DNA of 64,000 bases from positions 2,608,138-2,672,137 of the forward strand of contig JACSVZ010000004.1 of the NCBI GenBank assembly GCA_014706295.1. The letters are read 5' to 3'. The notes under the pieces are model-generated. The model was given only the letters and a program-made list of their open reading frames with translations. It made no database searches and was not told the DNA's origin. Position numbers and translations under genes: made by a program. This DNA comes from Lycocorax pyrrhopterus obiensis. Taxonomy: Eukaryota; Chordata; Aves; Passeriformes; Paradisaeidae. This document shows positions 23,801 to 38,830 of the stretch, one piece after another; position 1 is the stretch's first letter; every line of letters starts with the position of its first letter.

Positions 23801-26800
23801 GTATCACCTCCAGCATTTGCACATAAAAGCATATGACCTACATTCCTCTGGAGAGCTGTCAGAGGGCTGCCTCCTCTCTGCAAGCCAAGGGTCAGGTTTT
23901 CACAGCAGCCTGCTAGGAGATGTCACAGCTCTGTACAGACACACGGGGTTCAGCACCTTCGATTCCTGTACTTCTGACAGTCAAGGACATCTTTTTAGGA
24001 ATACTTTAAATACTGTTTTATGAGCTCAGGTACAGAACAAGTGTTACTTTAGGCAGTAACTCAAGAGAACAAGAATTGATTATTTGTCACATGCAATAGG
24101 TTTCTAATAGGAGCATACTGAAATATGTCCAGATACATTAAAAGCTGCCCCTTTAAGGTGAACCAGCTTTTATGCTAATACAACTTGTATTCATCCATAA
24201 ACACAAAACTAACTTTTTGCACACTTTAGTTCCCATGTGCATCACCTCCTACAGCCAGCGATTCAAACAGGACAGTTCCAAAACCTTCTCGTGTTAGACC
24301 ACCTGCCTGTTCACAGTTTGTTACTGCTCAGAGAAAAAAAATCCCATGCCAGTCGATCAGATCTTTTTCTTTCCTTTCTAATCCCATGGGAAATGCATGA
24401 TTTAGCATATCTAGACAGGTACAATATGTTACTTCCTACACTTCTAATCCAATTTGGGTAAGAGGTTTTACTGCTTATAAAAATAAACAGGCAGTTGCAC
24501 TTTACCTCTGTGCAGGCACTAACACCTAACAACAAAAAGGTCATTCCCAGCCAGTAACAATTCAGTGCTAGAGATGCCATCCCTAAATTCTGCTCCTTGG
24601 TTGAGACAGAAGCACAGCTACTTCTTTAGAGGTACAAGGGAGAACTGGTAGGTACTCTTGGCTCTTGTCACATGCAACGTTTGGTATTATTGTGCCAAAT
24701 ATATTCCCACCAAAAAAAGCCCAGAACAGAATACTTCAACCGTGGAGATGGAGCTGTACTATTTCTACAGGGACCCAAGGGACTTCGGTCTGACCATATG
24801 GTCTAGTTTTAATTAAGAGCTAAGGAAATCATTATGTTTAACATTTGACTTACAGGTTTTCAAGGTTATCGCTAGTTTCAAATTTTCAATGTCCACAGAA
24901 AAATGTTACCTTCAAATAAGGGAAGGTATCTAGCTCAATATGGCAACTTTAGGTTAGTACAGCCTTCAGTTACAACTGGAAGAAGAAATATTCCCAAGAG
25001 TGTGGGTCATAGAAGATAAGCAAAGGCATGTTGAGACTGAGTGGCCTGTTTATTTTACAAAAAGCCATGCATTTGAAATCTGTATTGCTTCTTGTCTACT
25101 CAGCGTATGTCAGACAAAATTTAGCAGATGAAGACAAAAGTAATTTTAGATTGGTGGAGTACAGAGATAGTGACAGGCACTGTGGCAGAACATTTTTCCA
25201 GCAACTGCCAAAGTGATGCACCCATTGTGAGGCAGTGTTAAAATGTTCAGCTGTAGTTTCATGGACTGCCCCAGCATTTTCAGTGGTGCTACGCCACATT
25301 ACAAACTCTAATGTAATTACATTAGCAAGGCAGCACTTTGACTCTTTGTAATTCTACCAGCAAAGAAAGTGTTCCCAAAGACAAAAAGTTCTTCCTTGAG
25401 CCACAAGAATTCCACAGCAGAATTCTGTGTGAATATAAACCTTCAAAATTTGGCTTAGAAACGAAGACTCTTAAAATTGAGGTTTGAGAACACAAGTTCA
25501 GCGTATTTCTCATCAACTAATGCTAGTTTACTTACTTGACATAAAATGTTCAAGCAAAACAGTTCAACAATTTCTTCTGAAAAAAAAACCCCAAAACAAA
25601 CAAAAAGCCATGCCTAAAGCTCTATCTTGGCCAGGACTCTGGCTCTGTGTACTTACCAGCTCATATTTCAAAGCTACCTGGAGAAGCTTCCAAAGCAAAA
25701 AAAGAGTTGAACAGTTAAAGATGGGGCTATATTTGAACTCACACAAGCATGGAATAAAATCTACATTTCTTTCTCATTCGGGCATTTTTCTGACACACAG
25801 AAGTATCTTCACACTTGCAAACTCACTTCTAGCACTGACCTCTGCTTTGCACTTTGTACCTGTATGCCTTGAGAGGCAGGCTTTGTGCAAAGAATTACTT
25901 GTTTTCTCTCAAAGAAGAATTTTTCCGTTCAGGAAATAGGAAACACTGTTAGGCAAATACATTGAAAAGAGCACACAGCCACAGAAAAAGGGCAGTTTTG
26001 ACAGCACCACAACCAAGTGAATTTTGAACAGTACCAGACGATTCAGAACACAGTAGTACTTTAGAGAGTTTGGAAATAAATTTCACATGATTTACAGCAT
26101 CACTTATTTATTAACCACATTGACTGGTTAATGTAGTACAGATTTCTTCCTTTCTGAACCTTGGGAAAAAGATTAAGAGAAGCCTCGACTTTAACCCATG
26201 GTGTGCCCTCCATATAGCCAAACACAGCCTGTGTGGGTATCTTCAAGTGCATCTGTGTGTACCACGGAAACCTTAGGGGCCCTGTTTTTCTAGCACAGCA
26301 AAGTTAACAGTAACAATCCAGCCTGAAGGAGTCATTTCAGTTGCCCCTTTTCATTCAGCCATTCAGTGCAGACCGATTCATTCCAAGAAATCTGGCTCTC
26401 CAGAAGTGATCTTTGCAAGTTTTTAGGGCTCGACTGGCCCTCTCTGGACTGACACTGTTTATGAACATGGCTTCAAATTGCTAACAGCTACTCAGGCTGA
26501 GCTCAGGGGTGCCTTGTTCACACCCATTCATAAAGGTTTGTAGAAGCCCTGCTCACATTCAATTTGCTGCTTGTCATCAGTTACTCTTGTGCTTAAGGAT
26601 GTCTCCGGCCAGGCCATCCCTTTGCAGAGAAGAAGGCTCCAAGGGTACGAACTGTCACAGGCAACCTTGACACACGTTAACAAGTCACTACCCAGATTTG
26701 GCAGAGATGTCTGACACATTCAAGCTTCTGGACCAATGCAAACTCAAAAGTTTAACAAAACAACCAAAAAATCCTCAAACATTTAAGGAATACCATTTAT

Positions 26801-29800
26801 GTAATTAACTATTCAACAGACATACTAAAAAATTAAAGAACTTCAAGTATGGCAGAGTCGTTGGAGCCAATATGACACTAGACACCCAGTACGACTTTAT
26901 GAAGTGTCAGGCGAGTTTTGATGAAAGCTACAAGTCTGTCAGGCTGATCATCAGAGCTGCCTTTAGCACTCACTGTGTGTTGCCTCAATGCAACTTAGTG
27001 GCAGAACAAATTGTCAAGCATGCTCAGTCTCACTCCAGCAACATCAACCCCAGCTGTAAAATAGATATTCTCTAAACATAAAGGAAACGCTTTCTCTGGC
27101 TTAGCAGCCACTGCTATACTTAAACTTTTTAAAACACTGAAGTCATTCTGTACTTTTAGCATTTCACTGATGGAAGTGTGTGGATTACATGTCCCCAAAA
27201 TAAACTTTGAACCATACAAATAAATACAGCACTGTCAGAAGCTTGCCCTCCTCAATTTTATAACACATATTCCTTGCGTGCAAACATGACTGCTAGGACA
27301 AAAAGATGCAAGGTCACCTACTCTGAAATGTTATCAACACTATACAGTGTTACAAAACCAACATGAGGAGTATATCAGCTCCAATAATTTTATTAGCGTC
27401 TGATGTGAAATTTTTCTTTTAGTAACCACTTCCAAGCTGAGGCTTTTTTCCTTCTTAGAAGGGAGGCACTTCATTTAAATGGCAGAAAAATTTTAAAAAA
27501 ACCCAACAACAATAAAAACAGGTAAGCACAAAACTCCTATTTTCTATAAAAGTCTTCACTTTAAAACCAATGTGCTGCCTAACCTCTTTATTTTGAAAGT
27601 ATAGTTTAATATCATGATGGGAAAGAACTGGTGACTTTAGATATACAGCTATTTAACTTTCATTGTATCTAAAATCTAACAGTTATAGTAGTTCTCTCAT
27701 ATCAGAAATTAGATACACTTTTTTCAATTACTTAAAAGACTGAGGTAAATATTACAGCCAAAATGCAGACGTGTAGCTATTGACACAAAGCTTCAGCCCT
27801 GAAACTTGCCCAACGAGAACTGTGAGTTAGAGCTCGGTGCCTGTGGAGCAAAGCACCACTTTTGGGAACAACTGCACATTCCCAGTTTTGTGACAGAGAG
27901 CTGTATTTTACTGCTTCTCGTATTAAAACTTACAACTAAGCATCTTCATATTTGCTGTACTGGGATTTGCCAAAGTCCAGCTGCAGGACTAACTACATGT
28001 TTTACTTGTTCTAGGTCCTTCTTTTTAAAAACAGGTCTGAGCCTAACATGAAGGGGTGCGAATTTAGGAATTACTGGATTTCTTTTCACAGCTAGTCCTG
28101 TCTTTTCCAGCCATCCTCCCTCATGCAGCAATATGAGAAGGTTAATAATCATAATAAATGTGATTTCCATCCCAACATCTTCACATTACTTACTAATTAT
28201 TTTATTAATACATTTAAATAAATGTCTTTGTTTATGAAGACATAGCATGGTGCTTATTCCTTAACTTTTAATAGAGAAGTCTACCTAAAACAAAAATTGT
28301 GTAAGAAAAAGAAAGGCTGCAATGCTCACCCCCAAAACAACACCACTATGATTGTATACACTGAAGCAGCAAGACTTATCTTTACTGGCAAAAAAAGGTC
28401 CAGAATACAAAAGTTAAGCAAAGATAACAAAAGGCCTAACACAAAGGGGCATTGAAATATTACAATCAAAACTCCCAGTGAGATGGCAGCCAACTGAAAT
28501 CAAAGATCATAAGAAAAGCTTTCTTGTTAATCAAAAGCAACATGAAATCTCTTTTCGACCACAAATGCACAGAGTAATCTAAACCAGCTCCAGTGTACAG
28601 AAGACTGAATCCTTTGACAGAACTTCAGCCTTTCAGGTAACTGTCTGCAAACTGAACATGCTCCAGACATAGTTTTTAGCGTGGCACAAATGAAGAATAT
28701 CTAATTCAATTTTAAAAAGTAAAAATACTTGCAGCCTGTAAATTTAGCCCAGATTGGAATTCTGCAACAAGATCCTCTTCCTTAAGGGTCTTTTTAAAGC
28801 ATGCCAAAACCATTAGTTAAAAGGATAATCTAAATAAAGCCATTGTTAAAAAAATAAAACTACATCATGCCATGGCTGGAACAGCTAAGGTACTGGTCAG
28901 GGAGGAAGGATTATTTCCTGGCACAGTAACGAAGCAGCAGACTTAGTTCTCTCTCTTTATTACTATATTAAACCTTCCCAATGTTTCACAAAAATAAAAC
29001 TGAGATTTGTAGCTCATCTGATTAGCAGATGATCAATTGTACTGAGCAGCAGGACTTTGTTTCTAAGCATACTGTGCCAAAAAAAAAAATGGAAGCCCAC
29101 GTTCTGTTTTTCTTCATCTACCAGGTCACTTCACCAAACCTGACACCTGAGCCCAACTATGCAGGGGTAAGTAAGGATTCAGCTGCACTGAAGGCAACTG
29201 AATTCAGCAGTGTAAGCAAGATCACTATCAGCCTACCTGTGCAAGACTGTACTAGAGCAAATCTTGGCTGGACATGTAATTTAGTTCACCACTCTGGTTC
29301 TGGATAAGTCCCAGACCCTCAAAATAATTACAATGCTGTCAATGTTCACTGTCAGTTACAGTATTTAGTTGTCTACTGTTTCTCCGAAGAGATGAAGCAC
29401 TTAAATGCCAGCTACCCTCCAGCTTCTCAAGCCACCAGCTTCAACTCTGTTTCACAACTCCTTCTAGAATTTTTCCAAGTGTTTTTGGCCTATATACAAG
29501 TACTTGAACACAGCAAGTCCTCTCTGACCCACCATGTTTCATTAGATAGAGACTTCTTCCTAATGCATTTTCCAACAACACTCTCAAGTTTATGTTCTAA
29601 CACTTACATTACTTTTAAAGCTCTACACCATACTGCATTATCTGTTGAGCTTCCCCTTGAAACACACTTGCAGAGTTAAGGAATTTCGGACTAAGAACTC
29701 ATTCATGATAGAAACTTGACAGAAAATCGAAAGGCACAGTGGAATACTGGGCTGATCAGAAACTAAAATAAATATGCAGCATGAATTCAAGTCAGCAAAC

Positions 29801-32800
29801 TCACGTGAAATAATGAAGTGGTATTTCCCATACCTAAAATGTTTCAGGCTGTTAACCACCAATACTGACTGCTCATAGCTAGTTTTGGGACTTTGGCAGT
29901 TGAAACAGAAATAGCAGCCACTGAAGTGCTGATAGCTTTGATCATGAAAAACATTATTATGATTAGCATCTCATGCCTATTTGCTCCAATCCCCTGAGAT
30001 GTAAAATAAAACCACAAACATTTTCAAAGTTATATGCCAAAAGTCCTCTCACTATTAATCACACCCTTTGTACTTGAGGTTGAACTCTCAATTTCACTAG
30101 TACATTAACTCCACTTGAAAACTGGTCTAAGCAAGGTAAAGTTGATGTTCTCACAACACCATATTACTACTTTGGTTCAAGCAATACTGAGAGGAGGCAG
30201 CAGCTGTTGTCCTCAAACCAGAGGGCTAAGGAAAAAGAACAAGCCACAGATATATTCACAGGCAAAGCTACAGAAAGCAATGCAAGAATTTTAAGCCTAC
30301 CACATCAGAAGGATATACAGTCAGTCTAAAAACAAAACTTAAGGCACAGCTCCCTGAAACTCTTAGGAAACTCCCACAATTAATTTGTTTCTCTTGAGTT
30401 AGTGAGAAAACTCAGCTCATGGAAAAACTCTGGTCAGCAGGTCTGGAGTAAAGACAGGCCAAGGACTGCATAGCTCAGATCTGGGGAGGGGGAGCTATGT
30501 GTGTGCACAGGCCGGGGAAATGAGATGGAGAAGGCATCACTCTCAGCAGGCAGTAAATACTGTATCAGAGCCTCTGGAAATAACCTTAGCTAGAAATCAA
30601 ACATTAGGGCACGAGAAAGTAAATTTGGTACAATTTAGAAGGCATCTCGCTAATATAATACTCTGCATTTTTATAAAAGCTGTGAGTGGTTGCTGTAGCG
30701 AGATACTGTCCAATGAACTACTAAAAGCATTCTCTTCCATTTATTCTTTAAAAAGATAGTGATTAGAGAATACCTTCACAGACAATTACAGCAAGACAAT
30801 AGAAATAGTTTGTATTGTTCTATGCTTGTACTTGTAGCAGCTAATCTCAATCAAAATCTTCCAGAGGTAAATAAAAGCTTTATTTGAAAGGAACTGTAGA
30901 AGTAGTTACTGAATTCTCTAGACAAAAAATTTGAAAAGCTCATGTGCAAGTAAAAAAGTTTGTTCTTGTAGAACAACTGCGTAGATGCAAACTCACCGTG
31001 TCCAAGCACCTCGAGATTGTAACCGCGCTTCCACTTGGATTTACGATACATAATCAAAAGCCTCAAGCGCAGAGGGAAAGGGACCTGTTGATGATGGTGG
31101 CTGTCAACAATGAGCTGAGATCAGTTAGCTGCTAGTGCAGACAGGACAACGATTTTCAACACTGCGAGAGAAAGCCAGAGTGAGACCATATGGTTAAGCC
31201 CCATCCACATCAGCACCAACAGGGAGCATCAGCAACTGAGAACTGTCAGCTGGCAGAGGCACAGATAGGAGATCTACCTGTCACTCACGGCCACTGTAAA
31301 GAATGGTTTTGTAGAGGTTGGCTCAGTGTCTGCTGGAACAAACGTGTCTTTGAACATACACCCTTCTCTCCAGTCAGTACTCCGAGTGCAAAGCAACTCA
31401 AACACTCAGTTCTTCAAAATTATACAGGGAATTCAGTTGCCAGGTGGTGCACTCAGGATTTACTGAAATTTAAGAATATGTTCTGGAATTATACTAGGTA
31501 AGTCATAGTTTTACATTTACAGAAGACTGTCAGTTGCAGGTAAGCATTAGACAAGCGCTGTCAGCAGACACCCTGGCTGTGTGCTATTCAAAACCGTGCG
31601 AAATAGAGAGAAGAAAGGGCTGGCTTTAACTTCAAACTACTTAAGAATAAGGGCAGCTGGACCAGATGAACTCCAGAGTTCCCTTCCAAATTCTTCTCTC
31701 CATTGACAAACCTGGCCATTAGCAGAGAGGCACGAGCTTTGCATGCAAAGACAGAAGCCCTGCATCACAGAGCTATTATTTATCACCTATTTGTATCACT
31801 GCAGGATTGCCTGAACTCAGTCGTTAATGTATAGTAGGAACACATTCTGCAGTTAAACAATTTTAAAGTGGCATAAAACACTGCTGCCTGCAAGAGCAGC
31901 AGGCCTGCCTGTGGCCTGGCAGTTACATGGCACAAGGTTCTCCACAACCATGATTTCCACAGATCCACACTCCAAAATGTTTCTCAGCTGGGATTTACTC
32001 AGTGCAGAGTGCACTTGAATAGATGACAGGAATGAAGAGTTGAGACCACCTTCCGTATGACTTTTTGTTCATTTCCAGGAAAATAGTAAAACTATGTATT
32101 TTTAAATGCATGGACTAATTAATAGTGAGATAACAGGAAATAAGAATTTATTTCTGAGCAGTACTTAAAAGCTGTGTTAAATCTTGAAAAACAAGGAAAC
32201 TTAACTACTCTCATTTTTAACTAGAGGTAATTTTGTTTTCTGTATACTTGCTCTTCTATTCAACTTATTTTGTTCTTTTAGGTAACAGAAGCTATATTCT
32301 TCAGTAAAAGACTGATTAGTACAGCAGTAATCTTATTAGCATGCATACTGAGTTAAAACTAAGCTTATATGAAGGATGTTTTAAAATTAAGCTTGAAAAC
32401 AAGCACAGTAACAGCAATAAATGAAAAAATTAAAATTCTGTCTCAGTTACAAAAACACACTTGGAACAACCCATTGTTCTGTCTTCATCAAGGCTTAGTC
32501 ATTTCCTGTACATTTCTTCACAGGGCAGTGTTTTGTCTGTTCACATTAATGTGAATTACCATAATCAGTTGCTACAATAAAATCTGGGGCACACCAACAT
32601 TAACACAGGTTATCGTCCAGTTGAAAAACTCTTCCACCAATAATTCTTCTGAATTGGTCACTTGGTTGCATGCTGGGAAAGCATCTTCTGACACTGCCTG
32701 GCAAAGATAAACTGCAGAAACTGAACAGGCCCCAACAGAGACGCCAGCACATGGAGTGGAATGAGAAGACAGGTGTAGGTCACAAAATACAGTCTCTGAA

Positions 32801-35800
32801 GATCGTGAGATAATATCTGAAGGTTGTCAAAGCTTAAGTAACATTTCCAAAGACTAATCAGCATCTTAGAGATGGAGTAAAGTCTGAAATATAAACTATG
32901 GCTGAGAACTAGACACCTGACTTAAAACCATGCTTAGTACTTCAGCATAAGAGGAGGCCTAAGAAAAAACCACCAGCTGCTGGCGTTAAGCCTACAATAC
33001 AGACTAATTAGGAATTACAATGATTACTATTAACAAGGAATGTAGAAGTCATTGTGATTTTATGTCTCTCTCTATGAAGAGACAGACTATCTACTTAGAT
33101 GCAGGTCTTTGAAGCACTGAGCAACTTTACCCTCTGCTAGAGTTGTTAAAGGTGCAAAGCAGAAACCAAAACAGACTGTCATTTAATAAAAGCAGCCTCA
33201 GCAGAAAGAGTGAAGGGGAAAACCCAGGCTCCACCAAATGCCACGCTGCTCCACATCAACACAATGGAAGGGAATCCTGTTCCACTCTGAGGGCTATGAG
33301 CCACCTGGCCAGAAGCCATGCTTATGCACAGCTACTTGGCCTTGAGGGTTGAAAACAAAAGATGAACAGCCAAAATTTGAGGCCAGCAGACACAGCTGTC
33401 AGGCAGGGATCAGCAGACCTGAGGACTGTAGCATTACAAATGCTCTAGCCCATGTTGGTTGGCAGTTTTGCACTATATCCTATTCTTTCCCTCAGTTATT
33501 TCCTTCCTTTCTTTGTCCACCTACCATAACTCCTACTTGTGCTCTGCTTCTCTCCCCTACCTCTTCCCTTTTTTGTCTCTTTGGAGTCCAAGGTCTTTCT
33601 GTCAGGCTTCTTTCTATTCATACAGCATGGAAGTGCTGAAAAATCAAAGTTCACAATTTTTTGTATGTTCAGCTTCCTGTCTCAGGATTTTATAAAAATC
33701 AAGTTTCTTGAAAGACAGTTGACAGACTCTGTTTTTAACACTGCCCTCAGTCACAACATACCAGTCAGTATTAAAGCAGAGTTCACAAATAATGCAGTGT
33801 GCTGATTTAGCTTCTACAAATGGAGAGTTTGGCCACTGCAGAGATGTCCGATCTACAGCTCTCACTCACATAAACAGTCCCTAGCCACACAAATAAAGAC
33901 TGTCATGATCCTTCCCCAAACTCCTGCAGGGAAAAAAAATTAACGATAGCATATTGGATGGAACAGCTCTAAGAAAAATCAATAATAGTAGCTGTAAAAT
34001 CTAAAATTAAAGTAAGTCTGTTTTTGATGCTTTCAGTACACATGGTACATTAAATTTGGCATAAGCCCAATGGAACATGAAGTACTTGTGGACAATGTCT
34101 GCCAAGAGCTAGAAATATAGTACTTAGTCTTTAAAGAACAAACAGAGAGCCTCAGTTCATTTCTACTTTATGCATCTGAAAAAAAATTAAATCAAGGTGA
34201 TCTTTCTGAGGGAACATTTGTATTAAATCTAATTGGTGTGCTTTGTGAAATGCTGAATGGAACACATGCCCATTGGCAGAGAATCACTATTTGTCATTCT
34301 ATAATCCCTTCCACTTGTAACAAAAGGTTACAAACAGATGTTAGACCTCCCCACATTCCAAAACACTGTGCTTTCCTGCTCAGCATCAGGCTTGTGCCTC
34401 ATGTAAGCTCTCTACCTGGCTCTCAGTCATGTTGACACTTCTAAACATCTGACACAGTGAAAGCAGAAGAAAAATGAGAAGCCTGAACTCAGGCAACTCA
34501 CGCTGCACTATCATTTTTTTCACCCACCTTCACATTTGTTGCTACTTCATCAGCTTACATGCCTCAAAGCAGAGCAAGGTTTGATTAGTAACTGAATATT
34601 TATTTGCTTTTCTGTAGCAGCCTCCAAACATTAACAAATTAAGCATCAACAACCTGTGAGTTCCTTACCTTTCTTAAAATAAGGACAAAAAACAAGAGAC
34701 AAGCCTAACATCCATCTGGGGCTTTGTAGACATCATCCACCATCCCAACACACAGGTTCCTCTCCCTGCCATCTCTCATATCCTGCACTCCTTTCTAGTT
34801 GAACAGGAGAGTGGAGCACAATTCCAGCTTTGTTACATTTCAGCCACAGCCCTGCCTTGGGAAACTGGAGCAGCAAGAGAAGAGGAAATAGGCAATGCTA
34901 CACTTGACACCAGCCCAAAGTGAGGCAAGAAACTTTTCATGCCATCTCACTCTACATGTCAGCCAAGCACTGTCTGAATCTTTAAAGCTGTTATTTCTTG
35001 GTGATTGAGGTTTTGAAATATATAAAGCAGTCAGATAAATCTGACTGTTACTCCTCCTCATTAATAGCTGTAAAATAATAGCAGAACGTCTACACTACTT
35101 GCTATTGTGGACTCCAAGAGACTGAAAGACACCAGACATATGATTATTAACGTGATAATGTTCACTTCTCCCCATGACTGGTCCCTCTTGGCTTTAAAGT
35201 AAGCGTTAACTCTTCCCTCATCTTTTGGATCAGGATCCTCTCTCTGCTCCTGTTTAGACACTGGCAACTTGAACGAGTCCCTCCCCAAAGTGGGAGAGTA
35301 AGGGAAAGGCAGCAAAAATTCTTGCAACACTTCCCCTCTCGAGGCAGAGGTTCCTCTTGCTGCCTATGCATATCTCAGAAGAGTGATATATGAATGCTTA
35401 TTTCAGTGAGGAAAAAATTAAATAACCTATATATATATCGGCATAGAAATTCAAAAGTAGTTGCTGTATCTAAGTCACAAATGGCTTATAAGCCCACACT
35501 TTCTACTAGAGCACGCTGACCTTTCTCAGCCAGCAGTAAGAGGTACAAAAACCCACTCTACGTTCACATCTGCTCCTCAGAAACCCTCTGACAAAGCTAA
35601 AATACTGGCCACAGTACTGATTGTATAAATATGCACACGTGCAAGAAAAAAAAAAGGATAAAAATAAAAGCTATTTCTGCATTTACTTGCCTGCGTGATC
35701 AAGTTGAGTTCCTCAATTTCAGCAGGTGGCTGACAGCCTCAATACAGTAATACATCACTTCTTTTAAAAAAGACAAGAGAAAAAACCCCACCAAGCTGTT

Positions 35801-36003
35801 ACCCTCAGCACAGTGCACTCCAGCCCTCAAGAACAACCTTGAGCAGTTTACAGAAACTTCACCCAACAGGCAACACTTCATGCTGCACCAAAAGGGAAAG
35901 CTCAACTGGAATGATAGTTTACATCCACCAAATGCAGCACCTAATAAATACTAAAACACTTGATGTGGGCTACCAGCAGCATCGTAATTACCTTATTATT
36001 ATT

Positions 36004-36022
36004 AAAAAAAAAAAAAAAAAAA
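36004..36022. repeat. Poly-A tract (A19)
   Basis: Nineteen consecutive A residues in intron 1. No identifiable element body is attached. Confidence 0.9.
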
Positions 36023-36212
36023 GAACAAAGATCCACTATGATGGATCCACCTACCACAGGAATCAAGAGATGATGACTTGGCCATGAAAGTCATCTAAGC
36101 ACAAAGGGGTGATCAACTGTCTTCAGACTAATATGCATTACAGTGTAATTTGTCTAAAGCTTGGTCTGCTAATCCCAGGGTACAAAGTGCAGTTATAAAT
36201 ATAAATGATATG

Positions 36213-36248
36213 TATATCTATCTATCTACCTGTATGTATGTATGTATA
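36213..36248. repeat. TATC/TATG tetranucleotide microsatellite
   Basis: TATCTATCTATC passes into TGTATGTATGTATG, an imperfect compound tetranucleotide repeat within intron 1. Confidence 0.85.
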
Positions 36249-38570
36249 TTAAAACACAATCTTCTAACTATAAGAGGCACAAGGACAGCAGACTAGAGCA
36301 GGAAGCAGTCTTTATCTGAAGTGTCAGCACTACCATCACAAATTTGCCTCAACATTATCACAGGAGAAAAAAGAACAAATGAAACATTAAGTGTCTGCTC
36401 TTGGGCCTTCTGGTTCTCTGCATTACCCACCTGAAAAACTGAAAAACTGTTAGACTTTTGTCCTGTTAAAAAGCAGTTTTTAACCAACTGTCTCTAAGTT
36501 TCAGGCCATTTGAGCTGGTTCTCTCCCAGCTCTTCATTGAAAGTACATTAAATAAATACCCCCACAACTAGCGGGTGTTGAAATTAGGTGTTACCACGAT
36601 GACTTGTTTTACAGTTTGGCTATTATCTTCTGCACTGTAACTACTCAACTGCACAGACAATGTGCTCATCCCACTTGTGGGCATGATACAGTTTTTTGTG
36701 GACTTCTGAAAGCAGCATCCTAAATCTGAAACCTAATTACCATGAAAGCTTGATCATGAAGATGAAAATAGCAGTATTGACTGAACAGTCCATAACTCTG
36801 TCTTCTCAAATAAAGTCAACTACTCCGGTTTCCCACACAGGAGGAACTCTCCCAGTTTCTATCAGAAGATTTGGTAGCACGTTCCATTTTCTTTCCTAAA
36901 TTCAAAAGACTGCAGTTGCTCAGCAAAATCAGATCCAAATCCAAGAGGGAGCACATAACCTACCCTCCAATATTAGTAAGGGTTGAGGCCACTTTACTCC
37001 CTTGCACTGCAGCACAGAAGTTAAGTCATCTTCTGCTAACCTTAAAAAATAGCAGCAATCTAAACACAGCAACTCAAATATCTACCTGCATTTACTTTAT
37101 TCCATGTTGAGCACTCCTGAGAGTATTTGAAGTGGCTCAAGAAAAAAGTAAACAAAGCTGAACAAAGAAAAATAATTAGCGGGAAATGACAGAACTGACA
37201 TTTTTAGAATATAGCAGTTTATCCCAAGAGGGGCATTAAAGAAGGAAAATGAGCAACAAGTTCTTTAGAAGTAAGTAAATTACTTACAGTAAGCCTCCAC
37301 ATACGATGCATTTTGCATTTTTACCCCTAGCCTCATACCAAATAAAGAGTTCAGCTCCATGATCTGACATAAGGATCAGTGCTTATTTTCCCTGTTGAAA
37401 CTTGTGTTAAATCACAATTAGGGCAATAATTATTCTTGTAAAAATATTGCATAGAACTACAACTGCTTCAGATAAGTGGAAAGGATATCAAGGTAGCATG
37501 AGACAAAAATCTCAGTATACATATTAACACTTAAAGAAAAGAGGAGCCTTGAGATTTCTTAGCAGAAATTCTTCAGGGACCACTTTTATCATTTAACACG
37601 AATAATTTGTCTTAGGACAAAGAAACTACAGATGCAGTACTCGAGCTTGTTTGATTTTAAAAATCTAGTCTTTACTGTTTAATACTGCTAGACTATTAAA
37701 AGCAGAAGGATCTGGGAGCAGAGAAAGTGGGCACTTTGGGCCAAATCTGTAACTGTCGGAAAGGCACGATCTTGACACAAGGAAAGGAACTACGAACATA
37801 CGGAACGCCAAGCCTAACTTTGTGACTAGTTAAACCTTGTCTTAAAGTGCAAGGAGGCCATATGTGCAGGCTGCACAGGCACACGAGCTCCTTTTCCAAA
37901 AGCTCACAGTTCCACCCGGGTGCCTCGCAAGCTGTTCCAGACAGATATCACTGATCAATTCCTGGGCAAAGATGACCGGCTGGTTGAAATGTTTTGAGCT
38001 AGATCTAACCCAGAGATGCCAGTTTGACTGCCCTGACCCAAAAAACAATGAAGCCATTAGTGGGTTTGGCCCAGATCAAGGGGTTACCATCCGTGGGGAT
38101 AAGCTGGCAGGGACAAGCTAACCCAACAGCTGCAACTTTCCAGTTGCTCTCTACATGGTTCAGACAATTAAGCAGAAACACTGAAGAGACAAACAGGACA
38201 GTGTGAGACGTACAAACTACATCACCAAGTTTGTTCTCACTATGCCTTCACAAATTCTTGCAGGCCTTGAGCTCCACCAGTGTCAAACCTTAATAGGCTT
38301 CTCAACAAAAACCAAAGCAGCGCCCTCAAATTCCATTTCTATTCCCGACCTTACCCATAAAATAAGGAAAATAGGTACCCCAGCTTGGGAAAGAGTATTT
38401 GTAAGCATTTGTAATGAAGCCCAAAGGGTTATTTAGTTACAGAAACATTACTAACTTGAAATACAAGCAGCTAAGTACATCCAGACAGATGAATCAATCA
38501 GCAATAGAAGGTGGTCTACTTAAAAGAAAATTCTGGCTAGGCAAGGATTTGTGTTTTATTATTTTTCTCA

Positions 38571-38830
38571 GTTTTGGTTGCTTCGGGGGGGTTTTTTTGG
38601 GTTTTTTGTTGTTGTTTTGTTTGTTTGCTGTTTTGTATCTTCAAGTCCTACCTCCAACAAACTACCCCCAGAGAATCCTACCTAACTTACTCCAAACCCA
38701 TAACCCGCAAGTACCTACACAGTATTTTTTTATATATCCCATTCACTCAAAACTTCAACCAATCCACAAAACACCATTATCTAGTAGCTATCCACATTAT
38801 CAACTACCCTTAACAATAAAAAAAATATTC
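38571..38830. other. Strand-asymmetric block: G/T-rich run followed by G-depleted A/C/T sequence
   Basis: Positions 38571-38640 are almost only G and T on the plus strand (G7, T7 and TTG repeats). The next roughly 190 bp contain only about 5 percent G while being rich in A, C and T. The second part is not a simple repeat. No repeat family was recognised, and a nuclear mitochondrial insert could not be confirmed. Confidence 0.55.

Noticed and set aside
38641..38830. Nuclear mitochondrial insert
   Set aside because: Composition fits, but no mitochondrial protein or RNA could be recognised in any frame, so it is not called.
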